This document shows positions 25,392 to 34,012 of a stretch of DNA of 64,000 bases, one piece after another. Source of the stretch: Thermohalobaculum sp039180675 (GTDB lineage: Bacteria > Pseudomonadota > Alphaproteobacteria > Rhodobacterales > Rhodobacteraceae); contig JBCDDC010000023.1 of assembly GCA_039180675.1 (NCBI GenBank), positions 1 to 64,000 of the forward strand. The letters run 5' to 3'. Position numbers and translations under genes: made by a program. Within the stretch, counting starts at the first letter, position 1. The number at the start of each line of letters is the position of its first letter. Below the pieces are notes generated by a model. The model saw only the letters and a list, made by a program, of their open reading frames with translations, did not search any database and had not been told where the DNA came from.

Positions 25392-27359
25392 ATGGCCGCG
25401 ACCGACCTCTTCGATGATGGGTCCGATGGATCCTATGATGCCTCCTCAATCGAGGTTCTGGAGGGGCTGGAGCCTGTTCGCAAGCGGCCGGGCATGTATA
25501 TCGGCGGCACCGATGAGCGGGCGCTGCACCATCTGGTGGCAGAAGTCCTCGACAACTCGATGGACGAGGCGGTCGCGGGGCATGCGAGCCGTATAGAGGT
25601 CGAGCTGCTGGAGGACGGATCCTGCGTGATCAGCGACAACGGGCGGGGCATTCCGGTCGATCCGCACCCGAAGTTTCCGGGCAAATCCGCGCTCGAGGTT
25701 ATTCTCACAACCCTCCATGCAGGCGGGAAATTCTCCGGCAAAGCCTATGAGACATCGGGTGGGTTGCACGGGGTCGGCGTCTCGGTCGTCAATGCGCTGA
25801 GCGATCACCTTCGGGTCGAGGTCGCGCGCAACAAGGAGCTTTATGCGCAGGAGTTCTCCCGCGGGCATGCGCAAGGCGGGGTGGAGCGGCTGGGGCCGAC
25901 GCAGAACCGGCGCGGCACGCGGGTGGAGTTCCACCCCGATGCCGAGATCTTTGGCCCCCGCGCCGCGTTCAAGCCCGCCCGGCTCTACCGGATGGCGCGC
26001 TCGAAGGCCTACCTTTTCCGCGGGGTCGAGATCCGCTGGAAATGCGCGGCGGAGCTGCTCCGCGACGGCGATGAGACCCCGGCGGAGGACAGTTTCAAGT
26101 TTCCGGGCGGTTTGGAGGATTACCTGCTCTCCACCCTCAACGGCAGCGAGTTCTATGGCGAGCGGCCGTTCGCCGGAAAGGTCGATTTCAACGGTCGGCC
26201 CGGCTCGGTCGAATGGGCGATTGTCTGGGCGCCGGGGCGGGATGCGCATGTCTCCTCCTACTGCAACACGATCCCGACGCCGGAGGGTGGTACCCACGAG
26301 GCCGGGTTCTGGGGCGCGGTGCTGAAGGGGGTCCGCGGCTATGGCGAGCTGAGCGGCAACAAGAAGGCCGGGCAGATCACCCGCGACGACATCGCAGGCA
26401 GCGCCAATGCGATGATCTCTGCCTTTATCCGCGAGCCGGAATTCGTCGGCCAGACCAAGGATCGGTTGGCGACCGTCGAGGCATCAAAACTGGTCGAGAA
26501 CGCGGTCCGGGACCGGTTCGATAGCTGGCTCGCGGGCGACCCCAAGACGGCGGGCGCGATTCTGGAGCACCTGATCGAACGGGCGGAGGAGCGGGCGCGC
26601 AGGCGGGCGGAAAAGGAGACCCAGCGCAAATCGGCGACCAAGAAGCTGCGCCTGCCAGGCAAACTCGCGGATTGTTCGGAGGCGACGCGGGAGGGATCAG
26701 AGATCTTCCTGGTCGAGGGCGACTCGGCCGGCGGATCGGCGAAACAGGCGCGGGACCGGAAGACCCAGGCCGTGCTGCCGCTCCGCGGCAAGATCCTCAA
26801 CGTCGCCAACGCGGCGGCGGGCAAGCTGGCACAGAACCAGGAGCTGCAGGATCTGATGCAGGCGCTCGGCGTCCAGCCCGGCTCGAAATACAACGACAAC
26901 GATCTGCGCTATGAGAAGGTGATCATCATGTGCGACGCCGATGTGGACGGCGCGCATATCGCCTCGCTGCTCATGACGTTCTTCTTCACCCAGATGCGGC
27001 CCCTGATCGAGAACCGGCATCTCTATCTGGCGGCACCCCCGCTCTACCGCGTCACACAGGGGGCGAAATCGGCCTATGCGCCCGATGAGGCGGAGCTTGA
27101 GCGATTGCTCGCCAACGGATTGGGAGGCAAGGGGAAAGCCGAGTACACCCGGTTCAAGGGTCTGGGCGAGATGATGCCCAAGCAGCTCAAGGAGACAACC
27201 ATGGACCCGGGCACGCGCACGCTCATCCGGGTGGTGATCGATGACGAAGATCAGGGCGAGACCGGCACCCTGATCGACCGGCTGATGGGCCGCAAACCGG
27301 AGCTGCGTTTCGAGTACATCCAGGAGAATGCGCGCTTCGCGGAAGATCTTGACGTCTAA
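25392..27359 (+). CDS. parE: DNA topoisomerase IV subunit B
   Basis: A 655-residue type IIA topoisomerase ATPase subunit. The GHKL motifs appear as EVLDNSMDEA and DNGRGIPVD with the later SGGLHGVGVSVVNAL lid. The TOPRIM domain includes EGDSAGGSAKQARDRK and the DADVDG metal site. Length and the short insert pattern fit ParE rather than GyrB, which is longer. It decatenates daughter chromosomes with ParC, whose gene is not in this window. GGGAG precedes the ATG at 25392. Confidence 0.95.
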   Translation: MAATDLFDDGSDGSYDASSIEVLEGLEPVRKRPGMYIGGTDERALHHLVAEVLDNSMDEAVAGHASRIEVELLEDGSCVISDNGRGIPVDPHPKFPGKSALEVILTTLHAGGKFSGKAYETSGGLHGVGVSVVNALSDHLRVEVARNKELYAQEFSRGHAQGGVERLGPTQNRRGTRVEFHPDAEIFGPRAAFKPARLYRMARSKAYLFRGVEIRWKCAAELLRDGDETPAEDSFKFPGGLEDYLLSTLNGSEFYGERPFAGKVDFNGRPGSVEWAIVWAPGRDAHVSSYCNTIPTPEGGTHEAGFWGAVLKGVRGYGELSGNKKAGQITRDDIAGSANAMISAFIREPEFVGQTKDRLATVEASKLVENAVRDRFDSWLAGDPKTAGAILEHLIERAEERARRRAEKETQRKSATKKLRLPGKLADCSEATREGSEIFLVEGDSAGGSAKQARDRKTQAVLPLRGKILNVANAAAGKLAQNQELQDLMQALGVQPGSKYNDNDLRYEKVIIMCDADVDGAHIASLLMTFFFTQMRPLIENRHLYLAAPPLYRVTQGAKSAYAPDEAELERLLANGLGGKGKAEYTRFKGLGEMMPKQLKETTMDPGTRTLIRVVIDDEDQGETGTLIDRLMGRKPELRFEYIQENARFAEDLDV

Positions 27360-27399
27360 TGGCAACCTCGCCAAGCTTTTTGAAGAAACAGAGGTTTAG

Positions 27400-27849
27400 A
27401 TGCGTATTTTTCTATCAAGCGTTTCTTGCGCAATCCTGATTTTCGGATGTGGCGCAATCTCAACCACCTCAGCTCCCTCCGAGGAAATCTCGCTGCTCTA
27501 CAATTACACGACAATTCGGTGGACAACAGGCCAAGAAGTTCGTTTCGCAACCCGCGTCCGCGCCGCAGAAGAGGGAACCCAAGTCTGTGGAGCATATGCC
27601 AGCTCGCCTGGTGGCGACAGCAATCAGGACAAATTCGATGAGTGGATGATAAACACCGCTCGAGTAGAGTCGGCGACCACAATACTCGTCAATGGCCTCG
27701 GATTCTTTGGCGAGGTCCCTTATCGCGCGAGCGGGGAACTGAGCGGAATGGCAAATTGTATCGTCACCTCAACGCCTTGGCAGAGAGCGTTCTATCGCTC
27801 CAAGTCGCGTGTCGTCACAACAAGATCGAGCTTTTCGATCCGGGATTGA
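27400..27849 (+). CDS. Lipoprotein of unknown function, AT-richer than neighbours
   Basis: A 149-residue predicted lipoprotein; the signal peptide ends in I-F-G-C at about residue 17. The mature part carries two further cysteines (near 63 and 121) and no known domain. Its codons use noticeably more A and T than parE and the following transporter, which suggests recent acquisition or relaxed codon selection. AGAGG lies just upstream of the ATG. It is followed directly by the EamA transporter. Confidence 0.65.
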   Translation: MRIFLSSVSCAILIFGCGAISTTSAPSEEISLLYNYTTIRWTTGQEVRFATRVRAAEEGTQVCGAYASSPGGDSNQDKFDEWMINTARVESATTILVNGLGFFGEVPYRASGELSGMANCIVTSTPWQRAFYRSKSRVVTTRSSFSIRD

Positions 27850-27895
27850 ACCTACTGGTCTTCCCATGCGGCTGGGCTCATGCAACACCGGCCTG

Positions 27896-28786
27896 ATGAA
27901 GACCGCAGACAACCCCACCCTTGGTATCATGATCATGACGGCGGCGATGCTGATCGCGCCTTTCATGGATCTCTTTGCCAAATGGGCCACGGCTTATGTG
28001 GTGCCGGGAGAGGTGGCGCTGGGGCGGTTCGTGGCGCAGACGCTGATCCTGATCCCCATCGTCACGCTGGTGCGCGAGTGGGCGCCGCCGCGCAAGGCGC
28101 ATCTGCTGGCCGGCGTTTGCGCGGCGATCGCGATCCTGTCGATCAACTCGGCGCTCGAGGTCATGCCGATCGCCAATGCGATTGCGATCTTCTTTGTCGA
28201 GCCGCTGATCCTGACCGTGCTCTCCGCCCTGATCCTGGGTGAGCGGCTGGGGTGGCGGCGGCTCACGGCGGTCTCGATCGGGCTGGTGGGGGCGATGGTG
28301 GTGCTGAGGCCGAATGTCGAGCTTTACGGCTGGGCCGCCGTCTATCCGCTGATCACGGCCTTCGCCTTCTCCGGCTACATGATCATCATGCGGGTGCTCA
28401 GCCCGGGTGGCGGGCGGATCGGGATGCAGTTCTGGATCGGGGCGACCGCTGCCGTGGTCCTCTTCGCCGTTCTGGGCGCGGGAACGATGGGCGGCATCTC
28501 TGAGCTGACACTGACAATGCCCGGCATCGAGGTTCTGTGGCTGTTCGCTGCGGCGGGGGCGCTGGCCTGCCTGACGCACCAGATGATTGCGCAGGCGCTC
28601 GCGCGGGCCGAGGCGGGTGCGCTGGCCCCGCTCCAGTATCTCGAAATCGTGGCGGCGACGGGTATCGGGCTCATGTTTTTCAACGAGTTTCCCGACCGCT
28701 GGACACTGATCGGCACGCTGATCATCATCGCTTCGGGCGTCTATGTCTTCCACCGGGAGAGAAAGGTCGCGAGGATGAGCGCATGA
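27896..28786 (+). CDS. EamA/DMT-type drug/metabolite transporter
   Basis: A 296-residue integral membrane protein with ten predicted TM segments arranged as two EamA repeats (about 5-135 and 150-285). The family's GExLxW loop is seen as LGERLGWRRL. Members export or exchange metabolites; the substrate is unknown. The start is uncertain: ATG at 27896 opens directly into the first TM, ATG at 27866 would add ten residues, and neither has a clear Shine-Dalgarno. The stop overlaps the next ATG by four bases. Confidence 0.85.
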   Translation: MKTADNPTLGIMIMTAAMLIAPFMDLFAKWATAYVVPGEVALGRFVAQTLILIPIVTLVREWAPPRKAHLLAGVCAAIAILSINSALEVMPIANAIAIFFVEPLILTVLSALILGERLGWRRLTAVSIGLVGAMVVLRPNVELYGWAAVYPLITAFAFSGYMIIMRVLSPGGGRIGMQFWIGATAAVVLFAVLGAGTMGGISELTLTMPGIEVLWLFAAAGALACLTHQMIAQALARAEAGALAPLQYLEIVAATGIGLMFFNEFPDRWTLIGTLIIIASGVYVFHRERKVARMSA

Positions 28787-29304
28787 AGAGGGTCTGGGCC
28801 GGGTTGTTGCTATTGCTCGCGGCGTGCGACGAGCCGACGGTGATTACCCATGTCGGGCGCGACAGCTCGATCGACGGGTCGGATCTGGTGGCAATGCAAT
28901 CCGGGGGCGGGATCCCGACCGAGATCTTCGGCACACCGTTCGAGGGGGCGGAGCCCGAGCAGTTGACCGAAGCCTTGAGGCCCCCGGCGGGCGGGGCGCA
29001 AGGGGTGCGCTGGCGCGCAGTGGAGACCGGGCACGACCGGCACGGCACCCGAATGGTCCTGCATTTCAACCCGCTCGGCCCCCCGAACCCGTCGGCGGAC
29101 TGCAAGCAGACGTCGCCCGTGCCTACGGGGCCGCCACGCGCGGAGGGGTTCGAGGTGACCATGAGTTTCTGCAAGGGCGGGTCCGCCGAGGCGCGTGGCC
29201 ATATGCGCGCGCTCAAGGTCGCGCCCGGGGATTTCGAGGCCTATCAGAACGCGATGCGCCAGCTTCTGAATGCGATCTTCATCGAGGCGGGGTCGGAGCG
29301 CTGA
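28783..29304 (+). CDS. Lipoprotein of unknown function, coupled to an EamA transporter
   Basis: A 173-residue predicted lipoprotein with lipobox L-A-A-C at about residue 15. The mature region contains two cysteines (near 107 and 127) that may form a disulfide, and ends in a helix (AYQNAMRQLLNAIF). No known family. The ATG overlaps the transporter TGA (ATGA), so translation is coupled. It converges on the AGE-fold gene three bases away. Confidence 0.78.
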   Translation: MKRVWAGLLLLLAACDEPTVITHVGRDSSIDGSDLVAMQSGGGIPTEIFGTPFEGAEPEQLTEALRPPAGGAQGVRWRAVETGHDRHGTRMVLHFNPLGPPNPSADCKQTSPVPTGPPRAEGFEVTMSFCKGGSAEARGHMRALKVAPGDFEAYQNAMRQLLNAIFIEAGSER

Positions 29305-29307
29305 GCC

Positions 29308-30693
29308 TCATTCCGCGAAGCTGATGCCGGAGAAGGTCACCCGGGTGACCGGGCCTTGCGATGTCGCGACCGGGTCCGCGGCGACGGCGCTCTCCGCCCT
29401 GTAGAAGTAGGGGTGGAGATAATCGGGCGGCGTTTCGAACGCGTAGTGGAGGTCGATCGGCTCTCCGCTCAGCCCGCTGCCGGTGATGTAGGCGACGAGG
29501 GCGTGTTCGAACTCATGGAACCCGGCCTTCCAGACCCAGTGCTTGGCCTCCCTCCGCGCGCCCGGAGGGTTCGAGGCGTAGAGGCGCGTGAAGCTCCCGC
29601 CATGGTCGTGATCGATGAAGTCCCGAAGCCAGAAGGCATGGGCATCGCGGAGGGACGCGCGGACCGAGGGATCGGAGAGTGCGAGCGAGGCTGCGAACTG
29701 GCTGTGCTCGGCATAGATCCACCAGGAGAGATCGGGGATGAGGGTGCCCTGCCCGTCATAGCCGGTGCGCCATGCGCCGGTGACCGGGTCCTGCGCCGTG
29801 GCCAGAACACGGCGGCCCCGGTCGGTCGACGTATCGACGAGGTCCCGGTCGCCGGTGAGCGCGCCGATCATTTGCAGGAACCAGAAAGTCTTGATGGTGT
29901 GTCCGAAATCGACCGCAGGCGGGATTGGAGCACTGGCGTCCTGTGTCTCCAGATTGGTCAGGAAGACGTTGTGGTCCGGGGCGTAGAACCGCTCCACCAT
30001 CTCGCGCGCGATGGTCCGCATCTCCCGGTCCCATCCAGCGCGATCGGCATCGTCCAGAAGCGGTGTGAGCAGCGCGTAGAACGTGTTGATCTGATCGAGA
30101 TAGGCCACGAGCTTCGGCGAGGTTTTGTAATCCGCCTTCATGGCCGCGTGGGTCTCGAGGATCATATCGAGGACCGCGCGCTCCCGCGTCAGGTAGAAGT
30201 AGAACGCGGGTCCGAGCAGCGCGTAGGACTGTTTCTGAAGATCGAGACCGGAGCCATCGAAGCCCCAGCTTTCAGTCTCGGCATCGTAGAACTCGTAATG
30301 GCCGCGCCCGTCCGGCAGCCGCGCCGGTCCCATGAGGAGCGCCATCCCCTGGCGCATGTGGTCGAGATACCGCACCTCTCCGGTCATGTGGAACGCGACG
30401 CCGTAGGAATAGACCTGCCGTGACAGCGCAACGACGTAGTGGCGGTGCGGCTTCATCCACGGCCAGTTCGCGATCTCGGGACAGGGGCTGTCTGGGTCGA
30501 ATACGCGGCCGTCATTGCAACGCATGGAGGGGAAGAGGCCCGGGCTCTCGCCAAGCGCATCGGGATGGGCCCAGAACGGGAGCAGGTCCTCCTCGACATG
30601 CCTGAGCCAGCGGTCGGGCGAGAAGACATCCCCGGCACGGGCGGGCAGCGTAAGGAGGGTCAGAGCCAGCGCGAGAGATATCCAGAATTGCAC
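29308..30693 (-). CDS. Exported AGE-family (alpha/alpha)6-barrel protein
   Basis: A 461-residue protein of the N-acylglucosamine 2-epimerase/mannose isomerase superfamily. Family features are the SRQVYSYGVAFHMTGEVRYL segment, the YDAETESWGFDGSGLD segment and the repeated helical hairpins through KHWVWKAGFHEFEHA. A signal peptide (about 1-21, ending PARA) implies periplasmic location, unusual for a sugar epimerase. The GTG at 30693 is chosen because GGAGAG lies upstream and a signal peptide starts there. The enzyme may act on periplasmic glycans; activity is unproven. Confidence 0.8.
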   Translation of the reverse strand: MQFWISLALALTLLTLPARAGDVFSPDRWLRHVEEDLLPFWAHPDALGESPGLFPSMRCNDGRVFDPDSPCPEIANWPWMKPHRHYVVALSRQVYSYGVAFHMTGEVRYLDHMRQGMALLMGPARLPDGRGHYEFYDAETESWGFDGSGLDLQKQSYALLGPAFYFYLTRERAVLDMILETHAAMKADYKTSPKLVAYLDQINTFYALLTPLLDDADRAGWDREMRTIAREMVERFYAPDHNVFLTNLETQDASAPIPPAVDFGHTIKTFWFLQMIGALTGDRDLVDTSTDRGRRVLATAQDPVTGAWRTGYDGQGTLIPDLSWWIYAEHSQFAASLALSDPSVRASLRDAHAFWLRDFIDHDHGGSFTRLYASNPPGARREAKHWVWKAGFHEFEHALVAYITGSGLSGEPIDLHYAFETPPDYLHPYFYRAESAVAADPVATSQGPVTRVTFSGISFAE

Positions 30694-30755
30694 CGCACTC
30701 TCCGCTTGTAGTCCGGCGGTCAGGCTAGACGGCCCGGTTGGCGCGGTCCAGCGGT

Positions 30756-32576
30756 TCAGGCGGTGCTTTGCGTGCTCTCGCGGAGGTCTTCCAGTTCCAG
30801 CCACTCCTCTTCGAGCGCGGCGAGGCGGGTTTCGCGTTCCGCCAGCCCGTCGCTGGCTTTGGTGAATTTATCAGGCGCCGTGGCGTAGAGGTCGGGGGTC
30901 GCCAGAAACTCCTGCAGGCGGGCGATTTCCGCCTCGACCCGGGCGATCTCCGCCGGGAGGTGCTTCAGCCGGTGCGCCTGTTTGCCGGAGAGGCCGGCGG
31001 CTTGCGGTTTCGGCGAGGCAGCGGGTTTCTGCTGAGGCTTCGGTTTGACGGGCGCCGGGGCGCCCTGCTCCGGTCGCTGAGCGCGGTAATCGCTCCAGCC
31101 TCCGGGATAGAGGGTGGCGGTGCCATCCCCCTCCATCGCGATCGTCGCGGTCGCCACACGGTCGAGGAAGTCGCGGTCGTGGGAGACGAGAAGGACCGTG
31201 CCGTCGAATTCGGCGATGAGCTCCTGCAGGAGATCGAGGGTCTCGATATCCAGATCGTTGGTCGGCTCGTCGAGTACGAGCAGGTTCGATTCGCGGGCCA
31301 TGATCCGGGCGAGCAGCAGGCGCGCGCGTTCTCCGCCTGAGAGGGCCTTGACCGGGCCGCGGGCCTGTTTCTCGTCGAACAGGAACTCCTTGAGGTAGCC
31401 GACCACGTGTTTGGGGCGGCCACGGACCATGACCTGATCGTTCGAGCCTTTGACGCCGAGAAGGCGGTCGCCGGTCAGGCTCTCCCAGAGCGATTTTTCG
31501 GGGTCGAGCTGTTCGCGGTTCTGGTCGAATACCGCCATGGTGACGGTCTGCCCGATCTTGACGGAGCCGCTGTCGGGCTCGGTTTCGCCGATCAGCATCT
31601 TCAAAAGCGTGGTCTTGCCGACCCCATTTGGGCCTACGAGGGCAATACGCTCACCCCTTGCGAGGCGGAGCGAGAAGTCGCTGATCAGCCGCTTGTCGCC
31701 AAAGGACTTGCTGAGCCCCTTCGCCTCGATCACCAGCTTGCCCGATTTCTCGCCAGACGAGAGCGCCATCGCCGCCCTGCCCGACCGGGCCACCTGGTCG
31801 CGCCGCTGCTGGCGGAGGCTTTCGAGGCGCCGCAAACGGCCCTGGTTGCGGGTGCGCCGGGCGGAGATGCCGTAGACGGCCCAGTGCGCCTCCTGCGCGA
31901 TCAGGCGGTCGAGCTTGTGGCGTTGCGCGTCCTCTTCCTCATGCACCTTGTCGCGCCAGTCCTCGAAGGCCGCGAAACCGCGCGGGTTTCGCCGGGCGAT
32001 ACCGCGGTCGAGCCACAGCGTCTCGCGGGAGAGCATCGTCAAGAAAGCACGGTCGTGGGAGATGAGCGCGAAGGCGGATCGGGTCTGCGCCAGATGCCCC
32101 TCCAGCCATTCGATCGCCTGGATGTCGAGGTGGTTGGTCGGCTCGTCGAGTAGAAGAAGATCCGCGCCCGACGCGATCACCCGGGCGAGCGCCGCGCGCC
32201 GCCGCTCCCCGCCCGATGCCTTTGCCGGGTCGATGGCGCCGGATTGCTTGAGCCCATCGAGCGCGCTTTCCGCCCGCCACTGCTCGGCTTCATCGAGATC
32301 GGCCGCTGCATACTCCATCAACGTGGCGAAACCCGCAAAATCAGGATCTTGCGGCAGATAGCTGACGCGTGCACCGGGCTGGACGAACCGCTCACCGCCA
32401 TCGGGCTCGATCAGCCCCGCGCAAAGCTTCAGGAGCGTTGATTTGCCAGATCCGTTCCGTCCGACCACGCATAACCGATCGCCCGGTGCGATCACCGCAT
32501 CGAGCCCGCTGAACAACGGCCTCCCGCCCCAGCCGAGCGTGATGTCCGACAATGTGAGGAGAGGTGGTGCTGCCAT
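30756..32576 (-). CDS. ABC-F family ATPase (Uup-like)
   Basis: A 606-residue soluble ABC-F ATPase with two nucleotide-binding domains. Walker A motifs are GRNGSGKS and GPNGVGKT; signatures are SGGERRRAA and SGGERARLL; Walker B regions are LLLDEPTNHLD and LVLDEPTNDLD. The C-terminal part (about 530-606) is a helical coiled-coil domain, as in Uup. These proteins act on ribosomes or DNA-related processes and have no transmembrane domain, so it is not an exporter for the neighbouring small peptides. The ATG at 32576 gives the normal Uup-type start. Confidence 0.93.
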   Translation of the reverse strand: MAAPPLLTLSDITLGWGGRPLFSGLDAVIAPGDRLCVVGRNGSGKSTLLKLCAGLIEPDGGERFVQPGARVSYLPQDPDFAGFATLMEYAAADLDEAEQWRAESALDGLKQSGAIDPAKASGGERRRAALARVIASGADLLLLDEPTNHLDIQAIEWLEGHLAQTRSAFALISHDRAFLTMLSRETLWLDRGIARRNPRGFAAFEDWRDKVHEEEDAQRHKLDRLIAQEAHWAVYGISARRTRNQGRLRRLESLRQQRRDQVARSGRAAMALSSGEKSGKLVIEAKGLSKSFGDKRLISDFSLRLARGERIALVGPNGVGKTTLLKMLIGETEPDSGSVKIGQTVTMAVFDQNREQLDPEKSLWESLTGDRLLGVKGSNDQVMVRGRPKHVVGYLKEFLFDEKQARGPVKALSGGERARLLLARIMARESNLLVLDEPTNDLDIETLDLLQELIAEFDGTVLLVSHDRDFLDRVATATIAMEGDGTATLYPGGWSDYRAQRPEQGAPAPVKPKPQQKPAASPKPQAAGLSGKQAHRLKHLPAEIARVEAEIARLQEFLATPDLYATAPDKFTKASDGLAERETRLAALEEEWLELEDLRESTQSTA

Positions 32577-32657
32577 GGCGCTCAGATGCCGGGGAAGCCC
32601 CGCCACGTCAAGTTTGCAGCCTGTGAGAAGTTGCACATCCTCTGGCCGGTTTTCGCG

Positions 32658-32663
32658 TATAAT
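32658..32663 (+). promoter_or_regulatory. Consensus -10 box before the small-peptide cluster
   Basis: A perfect TATAAT lies about 37 bases before the first small-peptide ATG in the gap between the divergent ABC-F gene and the cluster. A TTGCAC occurs 21 bases upstream, which is too far for a standard -35. A consensus -10 is rare in this GC-rich region, so a dedicated promoter is plausible. Confidence 0.5.
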
Positions 32664-32699
32664 TCGCACACGACGAAAAAGCGTATCAGGAGTTGCATA

Positions 32700-32864
32700 A
32701 TGTCGGACAAAGAAAACAAGGCCACCGAGATCAAGGAAGACGACCTCGACAAAGCGTCGGGCGGACGCGCTTACGAAGAGGTCACTTGGACCCTCGATGA
32801 CAAGAAGGGCAAGGTCGGCAAGCCCGGCCCCAAACGTATGGAACGCGTGTTCGACGACGAATAG
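32700..32864 (+). CDS. Small peptide 1 with double-glycine-like leader
   Basis: A 54-residue peptide. Residues 1-22 look like a class II bacteriocin-type leader: Ile at -12, Asp at -8, Leu at -7, Ala at -4 and Gly-Gly at -2/-1 (TEIKEDDLDKASGG). The remaining 32 residues (RAYEEVTW then a lysine-rich, Pro/Gly-containing stretch) would be the released part. There is no cysteine. AGGAG lies eight bases before the ATG. It is the first of three tandem genes with the same leader layout. A secreted ribosomal peptide is a likely reading; activity is unknown. Confidence 0.72.
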   Translation: MSDKENKATEIKEDDLDKASGGRAYEEVTWTLDDKKGKVGKPGPKRMERVFDDE

Positions 32865-32875
32865 CAGAGGCCAAA

Positions 32876-33058
32876 ATGGGTGACGATACAGAAAAGACGA
32901 AAACCGAACTTTCGGAAAGCGAGCTCGACGAGGCGCAGGGCGGAGAGAGCGTTCCGTTCAACTACACCAAGATTGAGCACGAGTACTTCACCCAGACGAC
33001 CTCGAAATCTGCCGGAAGAGTCGAAGCGACTTGGAAGGTTGAGGAAGGCGAAGCGTAG
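32876..33058 (+). CDS. Small peptide 2 with double-glycine-like leader
   Basis: A 60-residue peptide. The leader (residues 1-23) carries Leu -12, Glu -8, Leu -7, Ala -4 and Gly-Gly (ELSESELDEAQGG). The 37-residue core starts ESVPFNYTK and ends VEATWKVEEGEA. The tail closely matches the one in peptide 3 (VETTWKVEEGES), and the TW pair recurs in peptide 1. No cysteine. GAGG lies upstream of the ATG at 32876. It starts 11 bases after the first peptide gene. Confidence 0.74.
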   Translation: MGDDTEKTKTELSESELDEAQGGESVPFNYTKIEHEYFTQTTSKSAGRVEATWKVEEGEA

Positions 33059-33112
33059 GGTGAACCAGCGCACCTGTGTGCGCTCGGACCCTAACGCGTA
33101 GAGGAGTGTGAG

Positions 33113-33325
33113 ATGAGTGACGAGAAATCCAAACCCACAGAAATCAAAGACGAGGCGCTCGACGGCGCATCAGGCGGCTTTTCCTTTGGCGTTGAGCGGG
33201 AGGTAGAGCAGAAACCCGGCAGTAAGGGACTGCTCGGCGACGATCTCGGTATTTTACGCGGCGCCAAAGGCTCGAAAGGCGGAAAGGTCGAGACGACCTG
33301 GAAGGTCGAAGAGGGCGAAAGCTGA
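33113..33325 (+). CDS. Small peptide 3 with double-glycine-like leader
   Basis: A 70-residue peptide. The leader (residues 1-22) has Ile -12, Leu -7, Ala -4 and Gly-Gly (TEIKDEALDGASGG); -8 is Ala here instead of Glu/Asp. The 48-residue core holds a Gly/Lys-rich stretch (RGAKGSKGGK) before the shared VETTWKVEEGES end. No cysteine. GAGGAG lies close before the ATG. It begins 54 bases after peptide 2 and is followed by a stem-loop at 33343-33366. Confidence 0.74.
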   Translation: MSDEKSKPTEIKDEALDGASGGFSFGVEREVEQKPGSKGLLGDDLGILRGAKGSKGGKVETTWKVEEGES

Positions 33326-33342
33326 CGAGCCGCCGCGCTCTG

Positions 33343-33366
33343 CAGGGCGGCGACCAGTCCGCCCTG
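33343..33366 (+). terminator. Stem-loop after the small-peptide cluster
   Basis: CAGGGCGG (33343-33350) and CCGCCCTG (33359-33366) are perfect 8-bp arms with an 8-base loop, 18 bases after the third peptide stop. There is no T-run, so it may stabilise the 3' end or attenuate readthrough into the GPx gene rather than terminate strictly. Confidence 0.5.
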
Positions 33367-33439
33367 TGAAATCCACCGGAGAGCGCGCCTTGAAGATCGT
33401 GCGGGTCTGCTACCTTTCCTACTGCTGATGGAGGAAGCC

Positions 33440-34012
33440 ATGACCACGCGCCGCACGCTCTTATCCGCCTTTGCTCTGACGCTGATGCCGCTGGCATCGC
33501 GTGGAGGAACGGGCACAACCAAGTCTGGCACGTCAGCGCATCAATTCAGCTTCACCGATATCGATGGCGCGCCGCTGGATCTGGCGCAATTCGCCGGTCG
33601 CCCGGTCATGGTGGTCAACACCGCCTCGCGCTGCGGGTTCACCTACCAATATGACGGGCTCCAGGCACTCTACGACGAATACCGCGAGCGTGGTTTCGTG
33701 CTGATCGGGGTGCCTTCAGACGATTTCGGCGGGCAGGAGCTCAACACCGAAGCCGAGGTGAAGCATTTCTGCGAGGTCAACTTCTCACTCGACTTCCCGT
33801 TGACCGAGATCACCCGTGTCCGCGGGGCGAACGCCCACCCGTTCTACAGATGGGCGCGCGAGGAATTGGGCACCGCGAAGGCGCCGCGCTGGAATTTCCA
33901 CAAATACCTGATTGCACCGGATGGAAGGCTGGTCACCGCGTTCGCAACCGGTGTCGAGCCGAAAAGCCCGAAGGTGACCGATGCTGTTGAGAGGCTCCTC
34001 GCCCAGGCGTGA
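33440..34012 (+). CDS. Glutathione peroxidase family protein, exported
   Basis: A 190-residue GPx-like thiol peroxidase. The active-site segment is TASRCGFT with a Cys in place of selenocysteine, followed by DDFGGQE supplying the catalytic Gln, and RWNFHKYLI supplying Trp and Asn. The N-terminus (TTRRTLLSAFALTL) has a twin-Arg start that could be a Tat signal, implying a periplasmic enzyme. The ATG at 33440 has GGAGG five bases upstream. It lies after the small peptides, probably as a separate unit. It reduces hydroperoxides using thioredoxin or glutathione. Confidence 0.9.
   Translation: MTTRRTLLSAFALTLMPLASRGGTGTTKSGTSAHQFSFTDIDGAPLDLAQFAGRPVMVVNTASRCGFTYQYDGLQALYDEYRERGFVLIGVPSDDFGGQELNTEAEVKHFCEVNFSLDFPLTEITRVRGANAHPFYRWAREELGTAKAPRWNFHKYLIAPDGRLVTAFATGVEPKSPKVTDAVERLLAQA

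Noticed and set aside
30756..33325. The ABC-F gene as exporter of the three small peptides
   Set aside because: The protein has two ATPase domains and a coiled-coil end but no transmembrane domain and no C39 peptidase, so it cannot be the leader-cleaving exporter.
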